This document shows positions 15,289-28,634 of a DNA stretch of 34,435 nt, one piece after another. The stretch covers positions 1 to 34,435 of the forward strand of contig JAHJVF010000135.1 of NCBI GenBank assembly GCA_018828505.1. Reading direction: 5' to 3'. Numbering within the stretch: the stretch's first letter is position 1; each line of letters starts with the position of its first letter. Below the pieces are notes generated by a model. That model did no database searches, had not been told where the DNA came from, and saw only the letters and a list, made by a program, of their open reading frames with translations. Both the position numbers and the translations under genes were made by a program. The stretch comes from Bacteroidota bacterium. GTDB lineage: Bacteria; Bacteroidota; Ignavibacteria; Ch128b.

Positions 15289-15600
15289 TTTTGTTCGCAA
15301 TCAACGCACAGCTGTCAAAAAAAAAGGGAACATTAATAAATCTTTTAATTTGATAGATTTTGGACAGATGCGGATTAAATAATTAATAAAATTGACAAGA
15401 GGTATTGACTTTATATAAAAAATACTGTAGTATTTATCTAGAATGTTAACGCTAACACGGAGCTATATACAAGTTTATCAAAGTATCACCGAAAAGATAA
15501 ATTTATATACAGTTTTAGTGTGTCGACCAAGAATTAAAAATACATTCAAATCTTTTAATTCATATCCAAAACAAATTACAATTAACAACAGGAGGCATGT
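15289..15600. promoter_or_regulatory. promoter region of the GH35 remnant
   Basis: About 310 bp, non-coding and AT-rich. TTGACT at about 15404 and A/T-rich TATATAAAAAATACT just after may belong to a promoter, but the match is loose. A LacI-type operator is at 15444-15457 and AGGAGG at 15590-15595 before the ATG at 15601. Confidence 0.4.
15444..15457. promoter_or_regulatory. LacI-family operator candidate TGTTAACGCTAACA
   Basis: A 14-bp palindrome with the central CG typical of LacI-family sites; only one base pair breaks symmetry. It sits 144 bp upstream of the GH35 start, close to a possible promoter. A second site of the same type precedes galT. The regulator is not in the window. Confidence 0.5.
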
Positions 15601-16310
15601 ATGAAGTTCTTGCAACTTTTCCTGCGATTTTCTCTTCTGAGTATAATCACAATTTTTCTGAGTAAAGGTACAAGCTTTGCTCAAGAACCAATTGGTGGTC
15701 CATATACAGAACAAAATTAGTCGGACGACCCAAGAAGGGGAAACTTGTTTTTAATAAGCTGCACGATTACGCACAAATTTATCTTGATGGGAAATTTATT
15801 GGGACTGTCTACCGGAATAAAGAAGAAAATTCGATGATTGAGTTGCCGGAAACAGATGACCCAAATCCAACATTAGATGTTTTGGTTGAAGCTCTTGGAC
15901 GAATAAATTTTGGACCAAGACTTCTTGATAGAAAAGGTATAACGAATTATGTTGAGCTTAATGGTGTCACTTTGATGAATTGGAAAGTTTATAATCTTCC
16001 TATGAATTACTCCGATCTCAATAAATTGAAATTTACAGAAGAGATTGTTTCAACTGCACCTGCATTTTACAGCGGTCATTTCGATCTGGAAAAAACAGGA
16101 GACACGTTTCTTGATTTAAGCAAATGGAAAAAAGGATTTGTTTTTGTCAATGGGCATAATCTCGGTCGATACTGGGATATTGGTCCTCAACGTGATCTGT
16201 ATTTACCCGGTGTCTGGCTTAAAAAAGGAAGAAATGAAATTATAATTTTTGATTTATTGATAGATAAACCCGCACCGCTCAGCAGTTCTTCAATGAGAAA
16301 TAAAGATTGA
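15601..16310 (+). pseudogene. GH35 beta-galactosidase with catalytic barrel deleted
   Basis: A well-made start (AGGAGG, ATG at 15601) gives a signal peptide MKFLQLFLRFSLLSIITIFL…FAQ, but the frame ends at a TAG at 15717-15719. In another frame, from about 15693, comes WSIYRTKLVG, GKLVFNKLHDYAQIYLDGKF, and then GFVFVNGHNLGRYWDIGPQR and DLYLPGVWLKKGRNEIIIF, the C-terminal beta-domains of GH35 beta-galactosidases, to the stop at 16310. The whole TIM barrel (some 400 residues, with both catalytic Glu) is missing. A deletion joined the signal-peptide region to the C-terminal part out of frame. The protein was probably an exported galactosidase. No activity is expected now. Confidence 0.8.
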
Positions 16311-16395
16311 AAGTGTAACTGATTTTAAGCAATCACAAATATTTTTGTTGTAATAAATAACCATATATTAAACAACAATATAAAGGAGTACCAAA

Positions 16396-18780
16396 ATGAA
16401 AAGGCTTACTTATGTTCTTTTAGCAACTTTGTTGATGGCATTGAGCGGTTTTGCTCAAAGCACATCAATACTGTTTTTCTCGGGCAACGCTGGTGGACTT
16501 TCGGACAGCGTTACATACAGCTCCTGGGGGTTTGCCCAGAATCGGCTGCATTTAGCTGAACAACAAGGATATACCCCGGGTACCGATGCGTTACTTTGGG
16601 CTACGTCAAATTGGAGCTGGCAAGGTATTAATTTTGGTCTTAAACGCAAGCAGAATCTTAAAGCTACCTGGAATTCCGATACACTTAGTTTCAAGATTAA
16701 AGCTCCTGCCGGTATAAACACACTGCTTTCAAAAATTAAAGATAATGCAGGGAAAGCCGGTGTGTACATTTTTACCGGTTTAGATACTCTTTCTAAAGGA
16801 GACTGGCTGCAAGTTAAAGTTCCATTAAAGAACTTCGTACTCGAAACTCCGTTTGATACCACTCAGGTTCAAAATCTTACTTTTGAAGCAGCATACGAAA
16901 ACAAAACCATTCCGGAGACACTCTTATTTGATGATATACAAATCGGTTCTCCCAAAGTGGTCGTTCATGTAGTTGTATTTAACGGCAGGTCGCTGCAATA
17001 CGGGATAAGTTATAACGCTTGGGGATTTCCAAATAATAATCTTGTCATCGCTCAGGGTGAGGGATATGTTCCCGGAACGAACGCTATCAATTGGGAAGGG
17101 TCAAATTGGAGCTGGCAAGGGATGGAGTTTAAAATGCGTCCGCAGGATTTTACTAATTCTTGGCCTGCTGATACTCTTAAGTTTAAGATAAAAGCACCGG
17201 CAGGTATTAATTCGCTGTTAGTGCGTTGGAAAGATGCAAATGGAAAAAACGCAACTCGCATTCTAACAAGCAGTGATGTGGTTTATGACGGCACCTGGAA
17301 AAAGGTAAACGTACCGCTTAATTATTTTACTCCGGATGCAGGTTTTAACATGTCAAAAATTACAGCTTTCAGGATTGAAGCTGCTGTAGAAAATTTAACC
17401 GTTCCACAGCGTCTTCTGTTTACCGATATTTGGACCGGTAACCCTTCAATAGATGTTATTCCTCCTGCTGCACCTGCGAGTGTGTCGGTATCTACCGATC
17501 CTTCTTACCCGTATGTAAATCTGGTTTCTTGGGCTGATGTAACGAGCGAAACCGGCGAGACCTATAATGTTTATGCAAGTCTTTATCCTATAACTAAACT
17601 GGATACAAACACTGTTGTGCAAATAGCTGCAAATGTTCCGGAAGGTACAACCTCAATTCCTCACAGGCTTTATTATCCATTAAAGGATCATGCTATATCA
17701 TACTATTATGCAGTTGAAACGGTTGATAAAGCCGGGAATGTTTCTACAACTTTTGCTGCAACTCCAGCTCCTTACACAAATGTCGGAAAGAAGAGAGCTG
17801 TAATTTCATTAAATCCGCCCCAGAATTTTATAGCCGATGCCAACCTAAATGAGTGGACAAATATCGTTCCTTATACTATGAATCCAAAACGGAATATTTA
17901 TTCAGGGATAATTAGTGATTCACTCGATTACTCGGCTGAAGTTTATGTGGCAATAGATAGTGCCTTTTTGTACGTAGCCTTTGATGTATTAGATGATGTG
18001 TTCTCTTGGAGATCTACCAATACTCAACAATGGTGGGAGGATGAAAACATAGAGTTCTACTTCGGGCTTTATCAGTTATCCCGTCCGCATCAGGTCTTTC
18101 AACGCGGTAAAGAACCTGATTACCGGATTGTTTTTATACCTAACAGGCTGATGAGATCTACTCCTGGCTATCCTGATTTAGACATTTATCAGAACAATAC
18201 TGCCAATTATATTTGGAAAGATTTCGGCGGACGAGACTACATTATTGAAGCCAAAATTGCCTTGTCCAACATTCGGGTTTCGGACGACGCAATCTTTAAA
18301 CCGAAAAGAGGTATAGAAATTCCATTTGAAATATTCGCCGCCGATGCAGATGTTGTTAATGGCGGAAATCAAAGCTATCTTCAATTAGGAGACAATCCGG
18401 CGCTTAATCCTTTCCATGGGGGTCCTTCTAAATGGACATTTGCGTGGATAGGTGTCCCAGATTGGGTTACAGGTGTGGAAAAAACTGATAACAGTATCCC
18501 CACAATGTTTGAGGTAATGCAAAATTATCCAAATCCATTCAATCCTTCTAGTACAATAAGATTCGCAATACCTCATCAATCATTGGTTACTATTAAGATA
18601 TACAACATGCTTGGTCAAGAAGTAAAAACTCTCATGAATAAGGAAATGTCGCCTGGCTTGTATAATGTTCAATGGGATGGTAAAGATAATCATGGACAAA
18701 GTGCCGTAAGCGGTGTTTATGTTTATAGAGTTGTTGCCGGGCAATATTCTCAAAGCATGAAAATGCTTTTGCTTAAATGA
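16396..18780 (+). CDS. secreted multi-domain carbohydrate-binding protein with T9SS sorting domain
   Basis: 794 aa with AAGGAG before the ATG. Residues 1-20 are a signal peptide (…LLMALSGFA-Q). Two tandem repeats of about 165 aa follow (about 22-190 and 195-355). Each has an SWGF/AWGF start, SNWSWQG, and DTLKFKIKAPAGIN…, and resembles a beta-sandwich carbohydrate-binding module, though I cannot name the family. Residues about 360-460 look like fibronectin type III (VNLVSWADVTSETGETYNVY). Residues about 478-690 resemble CBM9/DOMON (FIADANLNEWTNI, YVAIDSAFLYVAFDVLDDVF, WWEDENIEFYF). The last 85 residues are a Por sorting domain (NYPNPFNPSSTIRFAIP). No hydrolase domain is seen. Probable surface glycan-binding protein, next to galactosidases. 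A terminator follows. Confidence 0.8.
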   Translation: MKRLTYVLLATLLMALSGFAQSTSILFFSGNAGGLSDSVTYSSWGFAQNRLHLAEQQGYTPGTDALLWATSNWSWQGINFGLKRKQNLKATWNSDTLSFKIKAPAGINTLLSKIKDNAGKAGVYIFTGLDTLSKGDWLQVKVPLKNFVLETPFDTTQVQNLTFEAAYENKTIPETLLFDDIQIGSPKVVVHVVVFNGRSLQYGISYNAWGFPNNNLVIAQGEGYVPGTNAINWEGSNWSWQGMEFKMRPQDFTNSWPADTLKFKIKAPAGINSLLVRWKDANGKNATRILTSSDVVYDGTWKKVNVPLNYFTPDAGFNMSKITAFRIEAAVENLTVPQRLLFTDIWTGNPSIDVIPPAAPASVSVSTDPSYPYVNLVSWADVTSETGETYNVYASLYPITKLDTNTVVQIAANVPEGTTSIPHRLYYPLKDHAISYYYAVETVDKAGNVSTTFAATPAPYTNVGKKRAVISLNPPQNFIADANLNEWTNIVPYTMNPKRNIYSGIISDSLDYSAEVYVAIDSAFLYVAFDVLDDVFSWRSTNTQQWWEDENIEFYFGLYQLSRPHQVFQRGKEPDYRIVFIPNRLMRSTPGYPDLDIYQNNTANYIWKDFGGRDYIIEAKIALSNIRVSDDAIFKPKRGIEIPFEIFAADADVVNGGNQSYLQLGDNPALNPFHGGPSKWTFAWIGVPDWVTGVEKTDNSIPTMFEVMQNYPNPFNPSSTIRFAIPHQSLVTIKIYNMLGQEVKTLMNKEMSPGLYNVQWDGKDNHGQSAVSGVYVYRVVAGQYSQSMKMLLLK

Positions 18781-18790
18781 TCTTTTAATG

Positions 18791-18826
18791 GTGAAGATTT
18801 TAAAGCTAAAAGGGCTTCACTTTTTC
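18791..18826 (+). terminator. Rho-independent-type terminator
   Basis: GTGAAG/CTTCAC outer stem and TTTTA/TAAAA inner stem, followed by TTTTTC. It starts 10 bp after the preceding stop. Confidence 0.6.
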
Positions 18827-18835
18827 TAAGTGTAA

Positions 18836-18964
18836 AAAAGCAAGTCCCTTTTTCAAAAATATTTATTACAAAATCTCGATGACTTTCACGGTTACTCGTA
18901 TGTTATGCGTCATGCTTTGGCGACAGTGCGAGCATTAACCGACAGGAATAAAATTGAACAATGA
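18836..18964 (+). other. possible remnant ORF, 42 codons
   Basis: An open frame without a clear start reads QKYLLQNLDDFHGYSYVMRH then ALATVRALTDRNKIEQ and stops. The composition looks protein-like (amphipathic, no low complexity), but I do not recognise it. It may be the 3' end of a lost gene. It lies between the terminator and the GH2 gene. Confidence 0.25.
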
Positions 18965-18997
18965 ATACGAACTCATATCTTTGACAACTTAAAATAA

Positions 18998-22234
<3,237 letters not shown>

Positions 22235-22279
22235 CCGGTGAAGAGAAAAGAGATTTATGTGAAATGAAGATTGGAGTGC

Positions 22280-22297
22280 AAGTTATTTGCATAACTT
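22280..22297. promoter_or_regulatory. palindrome AAGTTAT-TTGC-ATAACTT upstream of receptor gene
   Basis: Perfect 7-bp arms with a 4-nt centre, 50 bp before the TonB-dependent receptor start. It could be an operator or a weak hairpin. Confidence 0.3.
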
Positions 22298-22346
22298 TTC
22301 ATAAAGAAGTATTTTTTGCCAACTTGTAGAGGCGAAGGATTTTAAT

Positions 22347-25112
22347 ATGCCTACATCAACTGACTTACTAAACCAATTTTACCACAGAATTACAGCATGG
22401 ATAAGTTTGATTATCGTCTTATTTCTGTTTTACAGTGTTCCGACGCTAAGCCAAACCACCGGAAAAATTTCCGGAAAGGCTACGGATGCCGAAACCGGCG
22501 AACCGCTCATCGGAGCGAATGTTTTAATTGTTGGAGCCAGCAGAGGAGCAGCAACGGATATAGACGGTGAGTTCTACATAATCAATGTTTCGCCCGGTAA
22601 TTATAAACTTCGTTTTCAAATGGTTGGTTATGAAGCTTTGGAGTTAGAAGATTTAAGAGTTTCAATAAACCGTACAACAACTGCGAATGTAAAACTGAAG
22701 CAAACCGCAATAACTGTGGGTGAAGTTGTGGTAAAAGCGGATAGGGTGACTCAAAAGGATCAGACCGGTTCGATTAGGAATATTTCCGATAAAGAAATTT
22801 CATTTCTTCCTGTTGAAACAATTAACGACGTTGTTGCTTTGCAGCCGGGTGTGGTAGCAGGTCATTTTAGAGGCGGCAGAACCGGCGAAGTGCTTTATCT
22901 TTTGGACGGCATACCGGTTAATGAGAATTTCTCTTCGGGTAATGCTATCAATGTGGAAAAAGAAATAGTAAGGGATCTTGAAGTTATCTCAGGTACCTTT
23001 AGTGCAGAATACGGGCAGGCAATGAGCGGAGTTGTAAATGTTGTAACAAAAGACGGCGGAAACAGCTTTAGCGGTTCAGTATCCCGAAGCATGTCAAACT
23101 ACTATACTTCGCATAACGATATATTCATCGGACTAAAGAATAGTGAAATCAATAGAAATCAGGATTATAAGTTCCAGCTAAGCGGTCCGGTTATTCCGGA
23201 TGAGCTTACCTTCTTGTTTAACGTCCGGTACCAAGATAACAAAAACCATTTAAACGGGATTCACAGATTTGATGTTAATAATTACAGCGATTTTTCCTCG
23301 TCTGACTCGAGCCGGTGGTACACCAAACACACCGGCGGTAATGAGTACGTTCCCATGAACTTCAGCAAGAATCTGTCCTTATTTGGAAAGATTACTTCTA
23401 AATTGTCCGAAGATATTAAGGTTTCTTTACTTTATGATTATGGTAAGAACGACTATGAAGACTACAACCACATGTATAAGTATAATCCTTATGGTTCGCC
23501 AATAACCCACACCATAAGCAAACTGTCTGCATTGCAGCTAAATCATATTATATCAAAAGATCTTTTCTATGAAGCGAAGTTTTCGAATTTGTATTACTAC
23601 TTCGGAAACTACCCCTATGAAGATCCTTTCGATAGCCGTTATGTTCATGATGCTTATTTGAGAAGTACTGGGCCTGGTTTCTATACAGGGGGTCAAAGTA
23701 AGAATCATAACATTCACAAAGAGAATAAGTATTCGGTGAAGGTAGACCTTTCCTGGCAGGCAAATAAGCATCATCTCTTTAAGGTAGGAATACTGGGCAA
23801 TTTGATTAATTTAATAAACGACTGGCATACCATTAGAAATGCCTATGAAGGTACCGGTGTGCATCAAGATTATTTCTATTTTGATACTACTTCCGGAAGA
23901 GTGGTCTTCCCGTATTACAAGCCTGCGGTTTATGGAGATACCACAATCTATGCCGATGTTTACAGTGTATGGGCTAAGGATTTTGGGGCTTATATTCAGG
24001 ACAAAATGGAATATGACGAACTGGTGATTAACTATGGTTTGAGGTTCGACTATTTCAATCCGTCTTCCGTATATCCTTCACAGATTAGAAATCCCGGCAA
24101 CCTGCTTTCCTTCCCGGACAATCCGGAGAGAATGTCCCAATACCTAAGAACTAAACCGACTTATCAATTAAGTCCTAGAATAGGATTAGCATATGAATTA
24201 GGTCAGTATGCTGTTCTGCATTTCGGCTATGGTCATTTCTTTCAGACACCGCCGCTTTATGCATTATATCAAAACCATGCCTTTCTTGTTGGTCCAACTT
24301 CTTATTCAACAGTTATGGGGAATACGGAGCTTAAGCCGCAAAAGACAGTGCAATATGAAGTTGGTCTCGGGCAAGAATTAATTACGGGGATGAATTTAGG
24401 GGTTGCTGTTTTCTATAAGGATATTTATAATTTATTGAGTACTAAAGTTGTAACTACTTACAACCAGATTGCCTACGGAATGTACACAAATAAAGATTAT
24501 GGAAATGTAAAAGGTCTGGAAGTAAAATACGATTTCAGATTTGGGAATTTTGCCGCCTATTTAAACTACACTCTTCAGTATGCTACAGGCAATGCAGACA
24601 ATCCTACACAGACATTCACACGCGCAGGTAATAGTATGGATCCGATTTCTACATTGATTCCATTAGCCTGGGATCAACGTCATACTCTGAATTTAACTTT
24701 ATCTTATTCACTGCCGAGATTTAGTCTGACGGTTACAGGTTATTACAATTCAGGGGTTCCGTTTACATGGTCTCCTCCTACTCAAAACAGATTGGCTGAC
24801 ATAAACTTATATCCTAACAACTCGATACAGCCTTCTACGTTTGATGTGGATTTATATGGTTATTATAATTTATTAAATATAAAGCCGCTGCAAATTGAAC
24901 TGACGCTGAATATCTATAATTTATTCGATAGACTCAACGCAAGATGGGTCAATAGTCAAACCGGTCAACCTTACACTGCTATTGTACAAACATCAGACCT
25001 TACGAGTCATCACAGCGACTTCAATAGTTATTATGACATTATTCGTAATCCGGATATGTACTCAGTGCCACGTCAAATCAAACTTGGTCTAAGAGCCAAC
25101 TTCGATTTTTAA
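22347..25112 (+). CDS. TonB-dependent receptor (SusC-like uptake channel)
   Basis: 921-aa outer-membrane protein with GAAGGA before the ATG. The signal/membrane segment is residues about 15-36. A CarboxypepD_reg-like beta domain (about 40-125) has GKISGKATDAETGEPLIGAN and GYEALELEDL. The plug domain (about 135-235) has VETINDVVALQPGVV, YLLDGIPVN and EYGQAMSGVVNVVTK. The 22-strand barrel follows, with NPYGSP and NTELKPQKTVQYEVGLGQEL, and ends in the terminal aromatic NFDF. Such receptors import oligosaccharides or other large ligands using TonB energy. No SusD-like gene follows; the next gene (40 bp away) codes for a large secreted protein. First gene of a four- to five-gene cluster in one direction. 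Confidence 0.9.
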   Translation: MPTSTDLLNQFYHRITAWISLIIVLFLFYSVPTLSQTTGKISGKATDAETGEPLIGANVLIVGASRGAATDIDGEFYIINVSPGNYKLRFQMVGYEALELEDLRVSINRTTTANVKLKQTAITVGEVVVKADRVTQKDQTGSIRNISDKEISFLPVETINDVVALQPGVVAGHFRGGRTGEVLYLLDGIPVNENFSSGNAINVEKEIVRDLEVISGTFSAEYGQAMSGVVNVVTKDGGNSFSGSVSRSMSNYYTSHNDIFIGLKNSEINRNQDYKFQLSGPVIPDELTFLFNVRYQDNKNHLNGIHRFDVNNYSDFSSSDSSRWYTKHTGGNEYVPMNFSKNLSLFGKITSKLSEDIKVSLLYDYGKNDYEDYNHMYKYNPYGSPITHTISKLSALQLNHIISKDLFYEAKFSNLYYYFGNYPYEDPFDSRYVHDAYLRSTGPGFYTGGQSKNHNIHKENKYSVKVDLSWQANKHHLFKVGILGNLINLINDWHTIRNAYEGTGVHQDYFYFDTTSGRVVFPYYKPAVYGDTTIYADVYSVWAKDFGAYIQDKMEYDELVINYGLRFDYFNPSSVYPSQIRNPGNLLSFPDNPERMSQYLRTKPTYQLSPRIGLAYELGQYAVLHFGYGHFFQTPPLYALYQNHAFLVGPTSYSTVMGNTELKPQKTVQYEVGLGQELITGMNLGVAVFYKDIYNLLSTKVVTTYNQIAYGMYTNKDYGNVKGLEVKYDFRFGNFAAYLNYTLQYATGNADNPTQTFTRAGNSMDPISTLIPLAWDQRHTLNLTLSYSLPRFSLTVTGYYNSGVPFTWSPPTQNRLADINLYPNNSIQPSTFDVDLYGYYNLLNIKPLQIELTLNIYNLFDRLNARWVNSQTGQPYTAIVQTSDLTSHHSDFNSYYDIIRNPDMYSVPRQIKLGLRANFDF

Positions 25113-25152
25113 CTTTTAGAAATTAGATTGTTTCTTCAAATTGGAGGTTACG

Positions 25153-28100
25153 ATGACAATTAAGATTCTCTTGCTCATAATGTTGTTGATCATCAGCAGT
25201 TCATCTTTCAGTCAAGTTTTGAAATACCAGGGACCGGATGATCCTGCAGGCGATCCCGCCGCAAGAAGGGAAGCTTACATGAGGGGAAACCGTGTATTGC
25301 TTTATTTCCAGAATACAACCGAATTATCTTATTGGCCTAAATCAGATGCCTCACTATGGCCAAATAATTATGAAGGCACACGAATGCTTGACGGTATAGC
25401 ACTGATGGTTGGTGCAAAAGTGTATTTAGAAAAAGATACGATCCCTGTTGAAAACCCAAAAGGGAGAAGCGGCCTCGATACGCTTTATTATTGTCAGACA
25501 AGTTACCGGCAGGGAATGGATAGAAATCTAACAGGAACAATCACATGGGGATTTTATCCTGTGTTCGGATATTTCAATCCTACAAGTGAAACACCTGCTA
25601 TGAGCAATCGTCCGAATTCCTGGCCCCCTAACGGCTGGCCCTCACAGGGTGATCAAACAAAATGGCACGGAGAATGGGACGGCAGATTCGGCAGAGGTGT
25701 ACAGTATGCAGATTTGGAGACTTACTTTGTTGTAAATGATGCACAGGATCAAGAGTATCTTGTGTGGGGAAATAGAGTAAAATATTATCCGCGCCCGGGA
25801 GTGCGTATTGGCGATAAACGTCCGCAGGTAACAATTCAAAAAGGAATGCCGTGGGGAGGTATCGGTATCAGGGTTGCACAACGGGGATTTCAATGGAATA
25901 ATCCTCAAGCAAGGGATGCACTTTTCTGGGAGTATTCGGTTGCTAACATCTCAGATTATGATTTGCCTGATGTAGCTTTTGGTTATCGGGTAGATACCTG
26001 GATTGGCGGCGAAAGTTCAAGTGATGACGTCGGATATTATGATGCCTACGTCGATATGATGTATTGTTGGGATACCGACGGAATAGGTTTCGGAGGCAGA
26101 CCTACCGGGACCCTTGGTATTGCTTACCTTGAAAGCCCCGGGGCACCGGATGACGGTAAAGATAACGACGATGACGGAATTGTCGACGAGAAAAGAGACA
26201 ATGATGCTGGAACTAAAATTGTTGGACGCGACAATATAGTTGCTTATATGCAATCCCGTTACAATATGGCTAAGTTTCTCAAATATTATCAGTACAACAG
26301 TGTTGACGATATTCCTGCCGTTCAGCAAGGTGTTTGGTGGACCGGCGATGAAGATGGAGACTGGCGATCATTTGATGATCTTAACGGCAACGGTAAATTG
26401 GATAAAGGTGAACCGCTTAATAATGATGTTGGGCTTGACGGAGTTGGACCCGGCGATATAAACTATACCGGTCCCGATGAAGGTGAAGGAAACGGTAAAC
26501 CGGACTACGTTCAGGGTAAAGGCTGCGAACCTGAATTTAATGCTACCGACGTATCCGAATCAGATATGTTGGGTTTGACATCTTTCCAGATGTTTACCGA
26601 ACCGGACCCATCTTCTTCATATCGTTGGTTTCGGGGTGACAAATCGATGTGGGAACTAATTGGTACTGGACTGCTGCCAACAGAGTTTTGGTCAGGCAGT
26701 CTTTCAAATCTAGGGTTCACAATGTCTACCGGTCCTTTTCCGCTTAAAAAAGGGAGTGAAGAAAGGATATCAATGGCGGAACTGCATTCGTATGATCCCT
26801 TAGCCGGGTTGAATTCTAGCGTACATACTGCACCGGCGCTATTCGAGAAAAAAAGAATTGTTCAAGTTATATATGAAAAAGATTATCGATTCGCACAACC
26901 TCCGCTTTTACCTACGCTTAGTGCAACAGCAGGCGACGGTAAAGTGATATTGACGTGGGATGATAGGTCGGATACAAAAACAAGAGATCCTTTTGTAGGC
27001 AATGTAAATGATTTTGAAGGTTATAAGTTATTTAGAGCTACCGATAAAAACTTTTTGGATGCCTTGGTAATTACAGATGGTTTTGGCACAAAGAGCGGAC
27101 TAAAGCCGATTTTTCAATGCGATTTAGTTGATGGCATTTTCGGGTTTGCAAATTTTGGTGCAGTTAGCGGCGCCGAATATTATCTTGGTAATGAAAGCGG
27201 CATAGTCCACTGGTTCATTGATAACACAGTTCGAAACGGAGTTACATATTATTATGCTTTAGTTGCTTATGATTACGGCATACCTTCTTTGGGTGTTGCC
27301 CCTTCGGAAAACAATATTGTTGTGGAATTAGATGAGGCGGAAAACATCACCTTTACGGGGCAAAATGTTCAAGTTGTTACTCCACATCAGATGGCGGCAG
27401 GTTACCAACCTCCTTCACTTAAAGTCTTAAGCAGACCAAAAATTGGCAGCGGTAGTATAACTCCCGAAATACTCGCAACAGGCGATATTAAAACAAATCA
27501 TACCTACAAAATTAAATTTGATATCGACACTATCTACTCGGTACCTAATTATAATTACGGTCTTCAATACACAACAAGCGGTTTCTCCGTCTTTGATGAG
27601 ACTGATAACAACAAGCTCGTATATTCCGAATCGCCGCAAAATTACATGCCGGGTCATATTCTTTTCAATGACCAGTATAAATACTATTACCTTAATCCGG
27701 GAAAGGAAATCACAACCGATGTTTTCGACGGTTTAAATCTGAAAATAAATCTACCTTTAATCACTGCATCTTTCAATAAAAATAAATCCGGATGGCTGCA
27801 AGGAAACTCTCCGATTAGAATAACTCCCACAATCAAAGAATCAAGTTACTTCCCCTGGAATTATGAAATTATATTTCAGCCCAATGCTTATGTAAGCAAG
27901 GTTACGGATACCAGATTTGTTCGAGATGAAGCAGGCATTGGAAGACTTTCTAATCTTCTTACGAATCAGACATTTAATTTTAAGGTTCTGAATACCTCTT
28001 TCCCCGATTCAAACGGGAATTTTCAGGAAATGGATCTTGTGGCTCAAGATCAAAATTTTAACGGCGTTTTTGACATGAGAACCGATAGAGTCTTCGTCGG

Positions 28101-28614
28101 AGCTTTAACTCCAAGCGTAGTTTGGGCAGGAACAGTGTTCATCATCGACTTTAAACAAGCAGAATCGGATCAGCAGCTTCCTCGTGACGGAGATAAATAT
28201 TTCGTTACCTTTGACAGACCTTTCTTTCTTACAGATTCGATGACATTTATTGTTATGCCGGAGAAGTCGTTAGATCCCGGGAAACTAAAAGAAACGATGG
28301 ACCGGATCAAAGTTGTACCGAATCCTTATGTTGCTACTAATGCTATGGAACCGGCAGTATCCAATAAATTTCTCAACCAGAGAAGGAGTCTGCTGTTTAC
28401 CCATCTGCCGGCTAAGTGCACTATTAAAATTTTTACTGTGAGCGGAGTTTTGGTCGATGAGTTTCATGTAGATAATCCTTCGGATAATGGAACAGCCCAT
28501 TGGGATATGCTCAGCAGAGAGGGGCTCGATATTGCTGCCGGAGTCTACATATACTATGTAAAATCGGATTTAACAAGCGATACCAAAATTGGAAAGTTCG
28601 CAGTCATAAAGTAA
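25153..28614 (+). CDS. large secreted protein with acidic EF-hand-like repeats and C-terminal sorting-type domain, function unknown
   Basis: 1153 aa. The start at 25153 has GGAGG at 25143-25147. A signal peptide MTIKILLLIMLLIISSSSFS is followed by Q. Near residues 335-360 and 400-450 are Asp-rich stretches (DDGKDNDDDGIVDEKRDNDA, DLNGNGKLDKGEPLNND) that look like calcium-binding dockerin/EF-hand-type loops. Residues about 595-720 have fibronectin-like features (GDGKVILTWDDRSD, GVTYYYALVAYDYG). The end resembles a Por sorting domain variant (IKVVPNPYVATNAMEP, then LDIAAGVYIYYVKSD…KFAVIK). It lies between the TonB-dependent receptor and a PorV-like gene (20 bp), so it probably works at the cell surface with the receptor, perhaps in the SusD role. 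That role is inference. No enzyme motif is seen. Confidence 0.7.
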   Translation: MTIKILLLIMLLIISSSSFSQVLKYQGPDDPAGDPAARREAYMRGNRVLLYFQNTTELSYWPKSDASLWPNNYEGTRMLDGIALMVGAKVYLEKDTIPVENPKGRSGLDTLYYCQTSYRQGMDRNLTGTITWGFYPVFGYFNPTSETPAMSNRPNSWPPNGWPSQGDQTKWHGEWDGRFGRGVQYADLETYFVVNDAQDQEYLVWGNRVKYYPRPGVRIGDKRPQVTIQKGMPWGGIGIRVAQRGFQWNNPQARDALFWEYSVANISDYDLPDVAFGYRVDTWIGGESSSDDVGYYDAYVDMMYCWDTDGIGFGGRPTGTLGIAYLESPGAPDDGKDNDDDGIVDEKRDNDAGTKIVGRDNIVAYMQSRYNMAKFLKYYQYNSVDDIPAVQQGVWWTGDEDGDWRSFDDLNGNGKLDKGEPLNNDVGLDGVGPGDINYTGPDEGEGNGKPDYVQGKGCEPEFNATDVSESDMLGLTSFQMFTEPDPSSSYRWFRGDKSMWELIGTGLLPTEFWSGSLSNLGFTMSTGPFPLKKGSEERISMAELHSYDPLAGLNSSVHTAPALFEKKRIVQVIYEKDYRFAQPPLLPTLSATAGDGKVILTWDDRSDTKTRDPFVGNVNDFEGYKLFRATDKNFLDALVITDGFGTKSGLKPIFQCDLVDGIFGFANFGAVSGAEYYLGNESGIVHWFIDNTVRNGVTYYYALVAYDYGIPSLGVAPSENNIVVELDEAENITFTGQNVQVVTPHQMAAGYQPPSLKVLSRPKIGSGSITPEILATGDIKTNHTYKIKFDIDTIYSVPNYNYGLQYTTSGFSVFDETDNNKLVYSESPQNYMPGHILFNDQYKYYYLNPGKEITTDVFDGLNLKINLPLITASFNKNKSGWLQGNSPIRITPTIKESSYFPWNYEIIFQPNAYVSKVTDTRFVRDEAGIGRLSNLLTNQTFNFKVLNTSFPDSNGNFQEMDLVAQDQNFNGVFDMRTDRVFVGALTPSVVWAGTVFIIDFKQAESDQQLPRDGDKYFVTFDRPFFLTDSMTFIVMPEKSLDPGKLKETMDRIKVVPNPYVATNAMEPAVSNKFLNQRRSLLFTHLPAKCTIKIFTVSGVLVDEFHVDNPSDNGTAHWDMLSREGLDIAAGVYIYYVKSDLTSDTKIGKFAVIK

Positions 28615-28634
28615 TGTTGTAGAAAGGTTCGGGT

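Noticed and set aside
15478-15714. Minus-strand frame of 78 codons over the GH35 promoter and signal peptide
   Set aside because: It covers the operator/leader region and the signal-peptide antisense; no family resemblance.
25642-26328. Several minus-strand frames of 60-100 codons under the large secreted protein gene
   Set aside because: No start signals, no recognisable motifs, and opposite to a long continuous gene in an operon.
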